Below are positions 11,628-23,900 of a stretch of DNA of 64,000 bases, piece by piece. A model generated the notes under the pieces. It was given only the letters and a program-made list of their open reading frames with translations. It was not told the DNA's origin and did no database searches. Position numbers and translations under genes: made by a program. Each line of letters opens with the position of its first letter. Positions within the stretch are counted from its first letter, which is position 1. The DNA is from Saxidomus purpurata (Eukaryota; Mollusca; Bivalvia; Venerida; Veneridae). The stretch is from positions 40,381,708 through 40,445,707 of the forward strand of contig JAFMSR010000014.1 in the NCBI GenBank assembly GCA_022818135.1, in the 5' to 3' direction.

Positions 11628-14600
11628 CGCTTTGTTTTGGCCCATTCTGAGCTCTGCAGAGCCTCCGAGGCCCTTAGCTATCTGTAACTGTACTGGTTTG
11701 TACGCTACATCTAGAATCTCCAATGGCACACCATGTTTCCAAGTTGTTCCCAATGTTTCAACATTTTTCCTGTAAAAACATGTACTTTTTACCATTTTTG
11801 ACACATTATAAACAAGACTAAATATTAGGCTGTTCTAGTACTATTCTATTACTGGTACAAAACAGATTGTACAATGTATTGTTTGCACTTTAAATTTTAT
11901 TTATTAAATTTCAAATCCATTCCTGATGTACAAGTATTTCAAGATACAAGCTTCAATAGCCTTGAGATACTCACTTACTTGTCACTTACTTAAGGACAAT
12001 GAACTGTCTTAGTCATAACTTACATAGCTAACTGAGGAACAATGGTACTTCATAAAATAAAAATATTTTCAAGTCACTGAGCATAATTATCATAATTATC
12101 ATAACACCAAAGATGCATATGGAAGAATACTGAAAATCCCCAAACCTGGAATCAGCTATGATAATGAGGTTCTTCGCACAGTTTGCTACAATCTTCTCCT
12201 GAGTGAGACAACCACCTCCTCCCTTTATACACACAAGGTCTGTATCTACTTCATCTGCACCATCTATAGCTACATCCAACTGAAATAGAAATGTGTCACA
12301 TCTATAGCTACATCAAACTGAAATAGAAATGTGTCACATCTATAGCTACATCCAACTGAAACAGAATATGTCACATTTATAGCTACATTACATTGTCATG
12401 ATTGTAGCTAGACCAAACTGAAATAAAACTGAATTTTAATTAAACAACAACAGTAAATTGGAGGAGTCAGGACACAACAAACTTACTTATAATTCTGCAC
12501 TGAGTTATGTATTAACAAAAACACTACCTCTGGGTACTGCTCCAAAGTTCCAAGAACCAAATTATTGTCAACAATTAATTGCTTGGCCTGAAAAATAAAC
12601 ACAGACTTGTTTACATCAACTTTGAAATATTATTACTGTTATATACATGTATACACTTATGACACATATACCATAATATGATCAATATACTGTATTTTTA
12701 TATTTGAACAACTGATTCATAAAATGCTAAATAAAAGATGCCTGTTCAGCTAAAAAGGTTTGCAAATACAGTCAATCCTGCTCTTGCGACCACCCAAGTT
12801 AAACAACAACCTGACATATGCAACCACTATATATTCCTCCCTTGTAATATAAGATGATAGCAATTTATCCTGAGTTAAAAGACCACCTGTCTTAAGAGAC
12901 CATAATTTCAGCTTCCCCTGTGTGGCTGCTTAAGACAAGTTTGACTGTATTGCTATTCTGGATTTGACATTCTGAATTTGAAATTATACTGAGTGTGAGA
13001 TCACTGTATTTTTATTATGCTAGATTCATATGTTTAACACAATTTCAACAGGGTTTGTATAGATCTTCTACTCATGTATTAAAACTGCCACTTTGGAGAG
13101 GGTGGGGGGGTGGAGATTTGAAAAGCAAAATGGGATGGGGGTGCGGGGAAGGGGTTGGAAAGCAAAGTGTTATGAGTTATTTACCTGAAATGAGGTAGGT
13201 ATACACACCAGCTTCAGATTCTCTTCTTTCACTCTCTGTGCTGTTTATATAAATCACAAAATTTCAAACAGGATATAAAACAAATAAATAGAACTGATAA
13301 GATTGTACAAATTTCATAAGCCTGGGCAGTCAAGTACGAATGACTTTGTTAAACATTTAAAAGAGAATGTTTAAAAGCCATTTATATACTGATAAATAAC
13401 ACAAAATGTCAATTCACTGTAAAGATCAAACATGTGAACCTGTACAATAAATGTATTTCTACATTGTACAGTATAGCCCTGTCTGTTTATGCTCTATACA
13501 TAACATCATGCAGTGGACTTTTATTTTTTTGCTCTTTATAAAGTATATATAAGAGTAACTTACATCAGTTATCAAATCAGTTTTCTTGCAATGACTATCA
13601 CTGTACTGTCTGCATGACTTTAGTAAAACGCATCAGTACCTATTGTCCGCCTCCACGGTCGATTGGTAAGAGCCGCTAACTTGAAATCACTGCAGTCTCT
13701 CATTGATTGATGGTAATAGGTTCAAGACCTGCTACTGACCATGTCTCTTTATGTGAGAAAGTTGGCAGTTTCTTACACAGGGTAGGGATCTAGTACTGGT
13801 TCTTCCCAGGAACGATGGTTAGGTAAACTGCCCCGCCTGTTAAAATGAGTGAAATACAGTTTGAATGGGCGTTAAACTCCTACAAACAAATAATCAGTAC
13901 CTATTCTCTCTACTGCACTGACCACTGTAGTTCCACTGCCTATACCCACTACCTGATTGTCCTGACAAAAAAATACAAAAGAATCGTCAATTCAATACTC
14001 ATCACAAATACAGATGCTGATCTGCACTTCATTATCAAAATTTCACACTTAAAATTCATTACTGCATCTTAATATTTAAAGTGACCTTTAGAAAAGTAAA
14101 CACCAGGGTTGGCAGAGTATTGCCCGTCTGGGTTTTCCCGCCTGGGAAAACCAGGCTAGGCAATATCCCTAAAGTCCTGGGTAATACTGGGTAATATAAT
14201 TTTTTAAAAACTAAAACATGATTTTTTTTCAACTGTTCTGAGGTTTAATTGCCTCATTTAACATTATATTACATTAGAATGAGTACATAGATGATATATA
14301 GTGTATTATGAATATGTTTGGATGTAAGAATCTGATAAGAATTTAAAGCAGACTAAACCACAAACTGACATTATGAACTACATAATCACTGTCTCTGATT
14401 CATATAAAGTAATATTGTACATTATTCAACAGTGATTTAGTACCAGTCTAATTCCTCTTTTCAACACTGAGATGTATATACTGTAAATTGGATAATATTC
14501 GCATTGATTTAATTTTTGCCATTTTCACAAATTCCCCACCTCATTAATTCAAAAAATCTCACGAACGATGCATTTCACATAGAGTTACTATAGTATATGA

Positions 14601-15850
14601 GAATTCCCCTTGTGTGAATTTAAAATTTAATAAGTCTGTCTGCTCACAAATAACGAAAGTTTTGTCACACAAAAATCACCCAATTTATAGTTGCCAGATT
14701 CATTGGCATAAAATCTAGAATTTAACTTTGCATATCAACCATGTCATTTTTTATTATGACTGCAATTAATACCAAAAACCTGAAAGTGAATTCATCCTAC
14801 TTTTTATCTGTAATATAAGTACGTCATGGTAAAATCAGAATAGTATTTTCAAGCCTAATTTTCCCCAGTACCACAAAGTTGAAATTATAAAGTTGAAATT
14901 CTATATTTTTCGTTTTCAAGTAGAATAGCTAAGGCTTTGGTGAACGTGCATTACCACACAGTCAAACCTGTGTTAAAGACCACCTCCGAATAAAGATCAG
15001 CAGGAAGAAAATTGTGCACTATTCAAATGTTGGGCACTTGTATACCTGTGAATAAAGACCACATGCAAACAAAGACCACTTTACCTTCTTCCCAAGGGTG
15101 GTCTTTGTTCTCAGGCTGTCCTCATAAGGACTGAGAATACAGCAGGAGTTTTTTTAAACTTTTTTCCACTACAGTTCATGTTATAGTTCGGTACCAGTCT
15201 CCTGTCTTGCGGATGTAAAAATTGCACCAAAAGGTGATGATGAACATTTTAAGCAAATATGGACTCAAAGATGAAGAAGCCTAAACACCCAACCTGTTCT
15301 CATTTGGAGGAGTGTGGGGGTGCTGAGCCAGACACCATACAGGATCATTTTTTAATTAACTGCTTGCGTTGCAAGGGTAAAGAATTGGGGCATGCACAGT
15401 GGAATAACTAAACTTTTCTAACCGTTACGTATCAGATAGGTATACAATTGTCTTTAAACAGGTAAATATCAAAAGATCAAAGCTAAACACATTCTACCTA
15501 TTTCTGTTACCTGCATTCAGTCAAACAGATCTACAATTTTCTTACAACTCATTCAACGTCAGTTCTGTGTTTTTCAGACAGCAAATCCAGTGACTTATTC
15601 CATTATTCCCTAAATCCACAGAAAAAGATACCGTTCTAGATAATGCTTTACCAGTTTACAGCTGTACAAAATGAAAGTAGAAAAGGCTAACCGCAATATG
15701 ATTATTGACAGCTTCTATTGCCGCAGCTTTTTTACCAGCCTGTATTCCATCCATTGTAGAATAGTTTATTCTACCCGAAGAAAAGTAATTCGCAGAATAT
15801 TTTACTGTCCGTCTCACAAAATATAGCAATTCACTTTGACATTTTATCAT
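11628..15850 (-). CDS. RPIA: Ribose-5-phosphate isomerase A, six exons, C-terminal exon(s) not found
   Basis: Cytosolic pentose-phosphate enzyme interconverting ribose 5-phosphate and ribulose 5-phosphate. Exons on the minus strand: 15692-15850 (ATG at 15850), 13901-13961, 13185-13240, 12528-12587, 12146-12279 and 11628-11769. All junctions are GT..AG and phases join exactly, giving 204 codons so far. Family signatures in order: [25 protein letters not shown] (phosphate-binding loop, about 57-73); [24 protein letters not shown] with the two catalytic-site aspartates; [15 protein letters not shown] with the conserved lysine; [24 protein letters not shown]. The family normally continues about 60-70 residues (a DNGNF..DW and GVV.TGLF region). 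I could not find this down to position 1, so the last exon is either beyond a long intron or lost. The N-terminus has about 30 residues before the domain, rich in R and aromatics. The gene is divergent from the CCDC15-like gene about 2.1 kb away. Exon 1 recurs at 39620-39778. Confidence 0.9.
12271..12425. repeat. 38-bp tandem repeats of an RPIA splice-acceptor junction
   Basis: The forward phrase TACATCCAACTGAAATAG, which is the start of RPIA exon 5 plus its acceptor, begins at 12271 and recurs at 12309 and 12347, 38 bp apart, with weaker copies near 12384 and 12409. On the minus strand each good copy supplies CTATTTCAG or CTGTTTCAG followed by TTGGATGTAGCTATA or a close variant. The exon-proximal copy (junction at 12279) preserves the frame. 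Confidence 0.85.
12768..12957. mobile_element. Small MITE with ATACAGTCAA-type inverted ends
   Basis: Begins ATACAGTCAATCCTG and ends GTTTGACTGTAT, an imperfect terminal inverted repeat. The interior has repeated AGACCACCT/GACCACC phrases. It sits in an RPIA intron. A related partial element (CACAGTCAAACCTGTGTTAA, AAAGACCAC repeats) is at 14957-15125, again at 38888-39055. Confidence 0.55.
13637..13890 (+). mobile_element. tRNA-derived SINE with conserved core
   Basis: The head GTCCGCCTCCACGGTCGATT with a B-box-like GGTTCAAGACC near 13730 indicates a tRNA-related promoter. The core GAGAAAGTTGGCAGTTTCTT ... GTACTGGTTCTTCCCAGGAA ... ATGGTTAGGTAAACTG and tail GGGCGTTAAACTCCTACAAA are shared with copies at 31185-31440, 55505-55765, 62930-63192 and, more diverged, 28640-28830. 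The tail ends about 10 bp from the donor of RPIA exon 2. Confidence 0.75.
14481..14697. mobile_element. About 210-bp MITE (same family as 8185-8385)
   Basis: Starts ACTGTAAATTGGATAATATT and ends AAATCACCCAATTTATAG, imperfect inverted ends. It contains AATAAGTCTGTCTGCTCACA. The arm-B partner (38425-38636) lacks a few bases around 38565. Confidence 0.65.
15259..15411 (+). pseudogene. Short unknown open frame, interrupted in arm A
   Basis: A frame starting [19 protein letters not shown] contains scattered cysteines (CSHLEEC..., CLRCKGKEL). In arm A it stops at TAA after WNN. In arm B (39187-39393) the same position reads TCA and the frame continues to 68 codons. I do not recognise the product. 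It could be a remnant of a mobile element or chance; no splice evidence was found. Confidence 0.25.
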
Positions 15851-16692
15851 GTTTTGCAAGCTTAGCGCTTGTTATAAATGCTAAACGTGAAAATCACTAA
15901 AATCGAGGCCCGTCTGTGTACTGTTCAGCTTAATGCCATTCATACCAACATGAATTAATTAATGTTTATTCTTTATTTAATTGTGTTTTGTCCTATCAGA
16001 TTAAAAAAAAATTGTTATTGTGTACTTCGAAGTACAGATAATTGTAAATGTGTGCAAGCAATTGCTAATAATTGGAAATAAAACGTTTTTGGCAGTCGCT
16101 AGTGAACCGGAATCGGTTTCTAGATATACACAGACATTTGTGAACCAGTTATATTCCTCTACATATTACTGACGATATGTAGATACCAATAATGTAACAT
16201 GTGTTTCTAAATAGTGTTTGCTGAAACTTCGTGAATTATTGACAATCTATTCAATTAATGTATTGTTTTAGTCTTCGTGTGATTTAAAATTGCATCAAAA
16301 TTTAGGGTATGCCTCTTTGATAAAGATTACAGTAGTTCTAATCGATGCTAAATGACATAGTCTATATATTTAAAAGAACCAGGACTTGGGCAAATCTTAA
16401 ATAAAATTATTCCCCCAGAAGCACTTACTAGTTGTAATTTTAAATACAACTTACAGCAGATTGCAGAACTGACAATACCAAGGTATGGTAAAAAAAACTG
16501 TTAGATCTGCTGCTCCAGTTCTGGTGATCTCTCAACTCAATATCTCACTGGAATAGTAAAAACTGTAAGCCTTCCGTGTGTAAAGATGATTAATCATTTA
16601 ATTAATAATGATAATCAGAACTGGAGGGACAGTTCTACCTATTTTGTGGGGTTTGCTTGTTATTCTAGCTACAATTTAAGTACGTGTTTTCT

Positions 16693-16903
16693 TGTTGCCT
16701 TCCCTTTGTCGTATTTTGTGTTTTGCATTTTAGGTTGCTTGCCTACTGCTAAAGAGTGAATTTTTCTATGTTTTAGCCCTCAAATGTCTTATACTTTGTT
16801 GCCTTCCCTTTGTCGTATTTTGTGTTTTGCATTTTAGGTTGCTTGCCTACTGCTTAAGAGTGATTTTTTCTATGTTTTAGATGACAAATGTCTTATACTC
16901 TTT
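16693..16903. repeat. Two tandem copies of a 105-bp unit
   Basis: GTTGCCTTCCCTTTGTCGTA starts at about 16694 and again at 16799. The rest of the unit (TTGCATTTTAGGTTGCTTGC) is nearly identical. The same duplication is present in arm B at 40617-40823. It lies between the divergent RPIA and CCDC15-like first exons. Confidence 0.8.
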
Positions 16904-17698
16904 TGCATAAATGTATTGTTAGGAAACCTCAAAATCTTATTTGAAATGATAACCGTTTTTAAGCTTTTGTTATTGGTCGCATTTAATTTAATTGTGTTTC
17001 TTTAAAAAAAAACTCAGTATCTTATTCATAAACACCGTAGAAATTATGCAAGGCTTATCATGCTCTATAAGATGTATCATAATTTAGTCGCCATACAACT
17101 CCCTCTGTAAGACTGTATCTTGCAGCCCCGGTCAGGTTTACTCGCGTCATGCACCCATATTGTCTCCGCCAGGTACACGTCGGCACAGATGATTTCAAAT
17201 TCTCCTTTTTTCCCATGCTTCAGTTTTCTGGAATGGTCTGCCTCATCATATTGCTGTAATGCTTAGTTTGAACTCTTTCAAGCAGGCTTTTTCAGAATTA
17301 AAGTTCTAAATCATTAAGGATGTTTTTACCACTTTTATCTTTCTCTCAGCCTACTATATTTTACACTAGTTAACAAGCTGATTACTTTTATTTTCACTCT
17401 TACACTATCTACTGTATAGGGAATTTTTCCTGTAGTATTTAAATGGTTTCCTCTCACTAATTTTATGGCACCCACTCCTTTCCGTAACACTCGAAAAAGA
17501 GGTGTGACAGTACCTATAGAGTCTAGTGGAACAGGTTGCCATTTGTGTCAGCTCTTGATGCAACAATATTCATTCCATAGTACCGAATCATATATGGCCC
17601 AAAATGTGCACCTCTGCGCAACCCTATCCATTTGTGACGCACATTTTGGGACCTATCTATACCGAATACGTTTGCTTTTATTCTGTTAATACTCGGGA

Positions 17699-17730
17699 CC
17701 CCCCCCCCCCCCCCCCCCCCCCCACCCCCT
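17699..17730. repeat. Poly-C run, arm A only
   Basis: A run of about 24 C plus CACCCCCTCGGGAC interrupts a sequence that in arm B (41619-41625) reads straight through CTCGGGACGCC. It is flanked by a small CGGGAC duplication. Either a length-variable locus or a sequencing artefact. Confidence 0.6.
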
Positions 17731-17929
17731 CGGGACGCCTGGTAGCTTTCTCTTTTTTAACCAACATGTATGACCATAATTATGACCAATGTTGAACGGT
17801 TACCATTACTATGAAAAGAGGTGAAATAGTGATTCCGGACCTAGCGGGTCGGATTCCGGGATCTGGAAAATAGTTTCCCCAAAATATACTCTTCGGAATG
17901 AAAATAAAAAAACGTGTAATTGTTTCAAA

Positions 17930-20900
17930 ATGGCGTCCAGTGGAAGAAATTCAGCAGGGATGTTGCGAAAAATTTCTAAACCTGTGATAAGCACTGACGT
18001 GATGGGGAACAGAAATGTTGAAGTACGAGCAGTTGGGGCCTGGGTGCAAGCAGAATCGAGCACGAGAGAGCCAGAAGGAGTTGTATGTAATATAGATAAA
18101 ATAAAACATGTTTGAACTTGCACAAAGTTTTAATTTTTTCTATCTCAGTAGATTTCTAACGTCTTCTTTTACCGCTGACTTGTGACTGTTTTAGTTTTGG
18201 TGTTGTCCACTTTTAAAGCCAACATAATTGAACAAGGATATAAAACATTTTCGAGACTTTTGGGAATGCTTGATTTGGGGTGATGATGGAGTCGCAGAGG
18301 TGCACATACAGTACAGGTCTGCCCGTCTGCAGGAGTATGGAAAAATAGCGAAGGGTGGAGTGAGTGGAAACAACATGACTTCGAGTAACTAGGAGAAAAA
18401 ACGAAAATGACTCCATTCCGTACTTGAAGTCACTCCAGGCACTTCAAGCTTACTTGATGTCACGCTATTTGTCTCTGAGTTATTCCCGCGAAGTGTGGAG
18501 TGAAAAACTCAATAGGAGGTTTTAGGAATCCCCGATATGACGTCATTCCGGCGCATGCGCATTGACTGGCCGTCAATTGATCGGCCAAAATGAAAGCGAA
18601 ATAGAGCACTTGACTGTACGGCAGTTTATATTTTAGGCTATAACGTTATTAAATGAAACAAAATCTGGTTTATATGCAGTGTCTGTGTTGCCGTGTCTAT
18701 GCCATTGATGCTTATGTATTGTTTTCATTATAAAGTCCGATATGAAAATGTGAATTTAAACTGAATCGGCCAAAACGAATGTAACTTGACAATGTCCGCT
18801 TTCCCAAGGCTACTTGCTATTCCTGCCGAAAGTGTCACTATTCTTTTCTTCTTCTTTTTTTTGAATTAGCGCCAATATTCATTATTTTCACATAGTGCTT
18901 AGTATATTTCGTTGCTGTACATAGATGGAAAAAATTGCTACAGTGAAGTTCTCCGCATTAAGATGATCCTCTAATTGTACATAATACACTTTGTTGGAAA
19001 TTTTCAGACTCCCAATTTTTGCCACATTTTTTTTTTATAAAAACATGATGTTAATTTGTAAATTATATACTTTGTTTAGAAAGGACAAGGCTTCGGGTAT
19101 TTTCCCTATTATATGTCTCTAATTTCAGTAAAAATAATATTCATAGAAATCATGCATGTGTCTGTGAAGCGTACATTTATTTACGAATAGTGTCAAATTA
19201 AACTTTAGAAACCCTATAGCTATATAATACATGACACTGTGCTATATATGTTTTCACAACGCCTGGCGATGACATAAGACACTCAAATGACACGTTGCCA
19301 TAGAGATCCAGTAAGATATATTGTCCCCTAGGGCATAAAGCACGATATAACTTGGATTTAATTAATCCATGTAACATCCTGTTTATTGACTAATTGGTCA
19401 CACTTTATAGGTGACCACTTTGAATGAATTGCATAACGTGGCATATTGCACACATCAAGCTTTGATTGAATCTACATGATCAATTTATTCATCATAATAT
19501 TTTATGACCAAGTTAAATAAAACCCTTGATATAAGGACGCAGATGGGAGAGAATATTTTTAAATTTCAGATAGCTGAGTTTCTTTTGATTTTAGAGGCGA
19601 CAACAAATGTCTTAAAAAAAAGGAAATTTTAATTCGATATTTTGAAGTCTTGTTTTTTCTAAGTTTGAGGTTTTCCACTAATCTACATATACTTTGTTAA
19701 TCTAACAACATGGCATCAAACATATTATTTTTTTTTGAAATAATGAGTAATCGCAGACGTAAACTGGCGTGTGGGCATTTCAAGCAAGCAGTTGCTCAGC
19801 TAAGATAATATACAATTAATTAGGCATGTTTTATAATGTGTTATTGAATATTTTAATACAACACTTTTTTGGAAGTGTCACTTTCACATGTGTCCGTCGA
19901 TGTAGATGTCATGGACGTGTTACAGTATATCACTGCAGTATACACTTCTGTAGTGTATACTTCCGTAATTATATCAAAACAGGGATATCTTTTTCTGTCA
20001 TTTATTTTTGAGACATACATATGCATTATATAACCAAACAAAGGTAGATCTACCAGTATACACTTGGCGAGTTCACCAGAGGAGAAATCCCACGATCGGC
20101 CGGGACTATTAACATTTTTTTAAAAATACACAAAGAACTTTTAAAGTAGGATTATGGTTTACTAAGTGTGCTGGTTTTGAAAAAAAATATTTCAGAGAGT
20201 AAAGGGTAAGATAGAAAGAGAATAATCAGTGAAGGAAAGAAGACACATGCAAGGTGAAAGACTGGAAATCTCACAACGCCTGATCAAAGTTAATTCTTTG
20301 ATTATAGCAACAACTATCAAATATATAAGAAATAATGTATTTACTTCCACTTCAAAACTTAAAAGAAACTTAATAATATTTAGTTTATTTTGGCGATAAA
20401 TGATGTCTGTACTGTATCAATACACGCTCGGCATATGGCCGAACTCAATACAGTTGACGGCCACGCTATTTTTAGTAACGGAAAATCCCGGATGTGACGA
20501 CACACTAAAACCTCCTATACTTCGTGTGTTTTGCATATTGGACGGATGTGATCGCTTTCGAACATTTTTTTTTCTGACAATGACGTCCAATTAAAAAGTA
20601 CAACCTCGGGGAAAATAACTAGTTACGGAGAACTTACCATATATAGTAAGAAACTGCACCAACAAGTACATGTATGTAAGGGCGTTAATTACAACATGAA
20701 TATGTGAGACTCAACAATATATAAATTATGAATAATATACTTCAGCTGGCTGCAAAAGAGGAAGAGCTGAGGCTACGACAGTTACAGATGGAGAAACAAG
20801 CTCGACTCAGACAGTTCCAGCTAGAGGTTAAGAAACGTGTAACAAGGCTTGACAGGATGAAGAAACAGGCGCAACTTGAAACAAACTATAAAGCAGTAAG

Positions 20901-23900
20901 CATTCACAATTACTTGAAACTTGTGTTTGTAGATCCAGAAAACCTCTTGTGTAACACTGCATAATTATTATATTACATTATAAGCTGAGCACAATTAGAC
21001 TCGTTGAATTTTTAAAATCATTAATAATACATGAGAAAATCATTGGTTACATGACTTACCTGCAAATTGTTGCACAGATATTTTCCAGTCCTGTACATTG
21101 TATTTGACTCTATAATCCCTTATATATTGTATTATAATTTATACACTGGTATTATAATTTATACACTGGTATATTTAGGCAGAACATGAGAGAAACATTG
21201 TTTGTCAGAGTGCATTCTCATCTGAGGACTTCGCCAAGAAAGACACAAGCCTAGTTCGACCAAATACAGCATTTGAAGTAGAGAAACTACACAGAGGTTT
21301 CAAAGGTACAGTGTAAATGTGTTCTACGTTGATTTTGGTCATGATTGATGCATGTTCCCAGTTCCCTGGAACTGAAGTGCTTAGTAACTGGAGCAGGGAT
21401 CAGGAAAACCGAAAATTTGCCGGTCTGGACCGATTTTTAACTTGCTGGACCGATTCACGTAACCAAACGTTGCTTAAAAATCGGTCCGAGATTTTTTTTT
21501 AAAAAGCCATAAAATCGCTCAAATATGACAAAAGAAGTTGCTTGTGTAATTAGACATATCATCTGTGTTATTAGCACCTATCTAATACCCCAATAAACGT
21601 GTCATGTTTATAACCCGCGGCGGTCTTTACCTAATTGGTCCAACACACCAATTCTACAATACCTCGGGCGTCACTAACACGTTATTGATTAAAGGATTTT
21701 TTTAATGTGTTAAGCAGCTCTGATTGACTTTATGCCGGACCGATTGTCTTTAGGCCGCTAATCATTACGTACACTTTGAAATGGCCTTTCGATTTATTGT
21801 TGAAATAGCACAACGCAACATATTTGCGACGTTCAAAAAATCAAATGACCGAAATGGCAAATCGGCTCATGGTAATCGGGAGAATAATAACTGGAACCCG
21901 AAAGAAACAAATAACCGGACTGGCAACCAGTAGTCAATGTTTCCGAAAGTCGGTAGGGCAATGTTAATCGGACTGGCGACCCGAGAACATAAAAAAATAT
22001 TCAAAACGGAACCATACGACAAAAATTTAATAGCCTATAACTAACACATGGATTATTACAAAACTTTGTGGGGGTGACTTTGAACGTAATCAGTTCTAAT
22101 CGAAATTGAACACACTTTCAATGATAAAATCACATGGAACTTATTACATTTATTTATGAAAACTGGCTCGATATTTTTCTTATTACTTAGAAATTCCGTT
22201 TCTTATTTTTTTATGGCGAAAACGATGTAAAGTTTATCCCTTAGAAAATGGAACGCTCCACGTGAACGGCGCATTTATTTTATCTACTCGTGAGATTTAC
22301 TAATCAATAATGAAAGAAGATTTTCGTTTTTGGAAACATTTTGGAATCAAAAGGAGGGAATGAAATAATTTAACCGTTCCATGATCATGCACAACAATGG
22401 AAAGCTGGTTGAAAATATATTAATCACAAAAAAAAAAATCTTTTTTTTTTTTTACGTTTTTGTGATTTTTTTTAGTGGGTGGGGGGGGGTGACGATGTAC
22501 CCTCGGCTTGTCCGGACCGATTGAGATTTCAAAATTCAAAATTTCCTGATCCCTGAACTGGAGTGTACATGTACAGTCCTTGTTAGACCTTTTAATGCTC
22601 ACCAAAGGAGGGAGCATAATTATAGTAATAATCAGTTGCTGATTTATCAATCTGGCCATTCCATCCTTTGATTGAATTATGACCCTTTATTATTTTTCTA
22701 TTTTGCTTGTTTGCAAGTGCAATTTTCATGTAAATGAAATGAAACTTGGTAAGTTTTCATCTGCAAGAACAGAATATGTGTGATGTTCATCAAACACATG
22801 CTTTAGGGAGTATCCACTGGTGTTTCAGATGCTTGTGTTTAAATGGTTTATTTTTCTGGTCCGAGTTACATTTTATACATGATGTTTAATTAGAAATAAC
22901 ATCTATAAATTATGTAACTCAACTTTGTGACATGAATTAGAAGTTAGGGACAAATTATCATGATGTAGACTAGACAGACGACAGTGTTGCTATATATTTA
23001 ACTGTTTTCACATTTGTTATAATGAAATAGCTAACTAATTACAGCTGTATTTATTTTACATAGAACTTACTATAGATCAGCAACAATGAATTTTGCCAAA
23101 TTGAAGGGAAATAAATTTCTTGCACATGTATTTCCAGGACACAAAGACAAAAAGAACAATGAGCCTTTGGACAGTCAAGCGTTTTCAGATCAAACAAATC
23201 AGGTATGGTCTGAATTTGACCCTTTAGCTGCGACCTTTATATTTTCTTCTTCTTCTTCTCTGTTAATGTCAAACAGTCAATAATGAACTATTTATAATGG
23301 CCATGCGTGAGGGGTTCGGTTTAACTGTTGTTGATAATAAGCTTAAAGTACATTCAGCGCTCATTTGAATTGTTGATATGGGTGTGAAATATCAAAGAAA
23401 AACAACAAGGCACACAGAAAAATAATAAATCCTTGTAACTAGGAGGAAAGGTACTGGTACTGGGCAAGGTATATATGGCAGCTCTCAAATTGAAGTATAC
23501 AATGGCAATGGTTTTGTCAAGTGCAAAAAAGAAAAGAACGTCACAAACTCAAAAATGGGGAATATGCCACAGTGGACAGAACAACAGATACTTTTAGAAT
23601 TAGTCAAGGGTAACTGCTTTTAAACTTTTTTAACTCCCCATTCTTAGGCAGTTACCCAAGTTACTTTGGGGTCCTATATTGCACCTAATACCTATCAACA
23701 CCAAACTTGTACAAGTAATAGGGGATCCTCTCAAATAGCAGGTACAGTTCGATAAAATTCTGACGTCCATCTTAAATTCTAATCATAAATGATTTGAGGA
23801 CAGAATTTAAGTAACTTTGATTTTTTTGATCTCACACAGCACAGACAATAAACAGATTGTTGTCACAGTCTGAGGGGTATTATCAGACCATATTTGCATT

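Noticed and set aside
17465..17795. Open frame starting MAPTPFRNTRKRGV, with a copy at 41391
   Set aside because: Both copies persist only because the arms are nearly identical; no known domain, no splice or promoter evidence.
17809..18123. Minus-strand open frame over CCDC15-like exon 1
   Set aside because: Antisense shadow of the real exon, with no family resemblance.
23086..23283. Open frame beginning MNFAKLKGNKF
   Set aside because: Only its part from 23138 to 23202 is an exon. Upstream, arm B has altered sequence and no comparable frame, and an acceptor lies at 23137.
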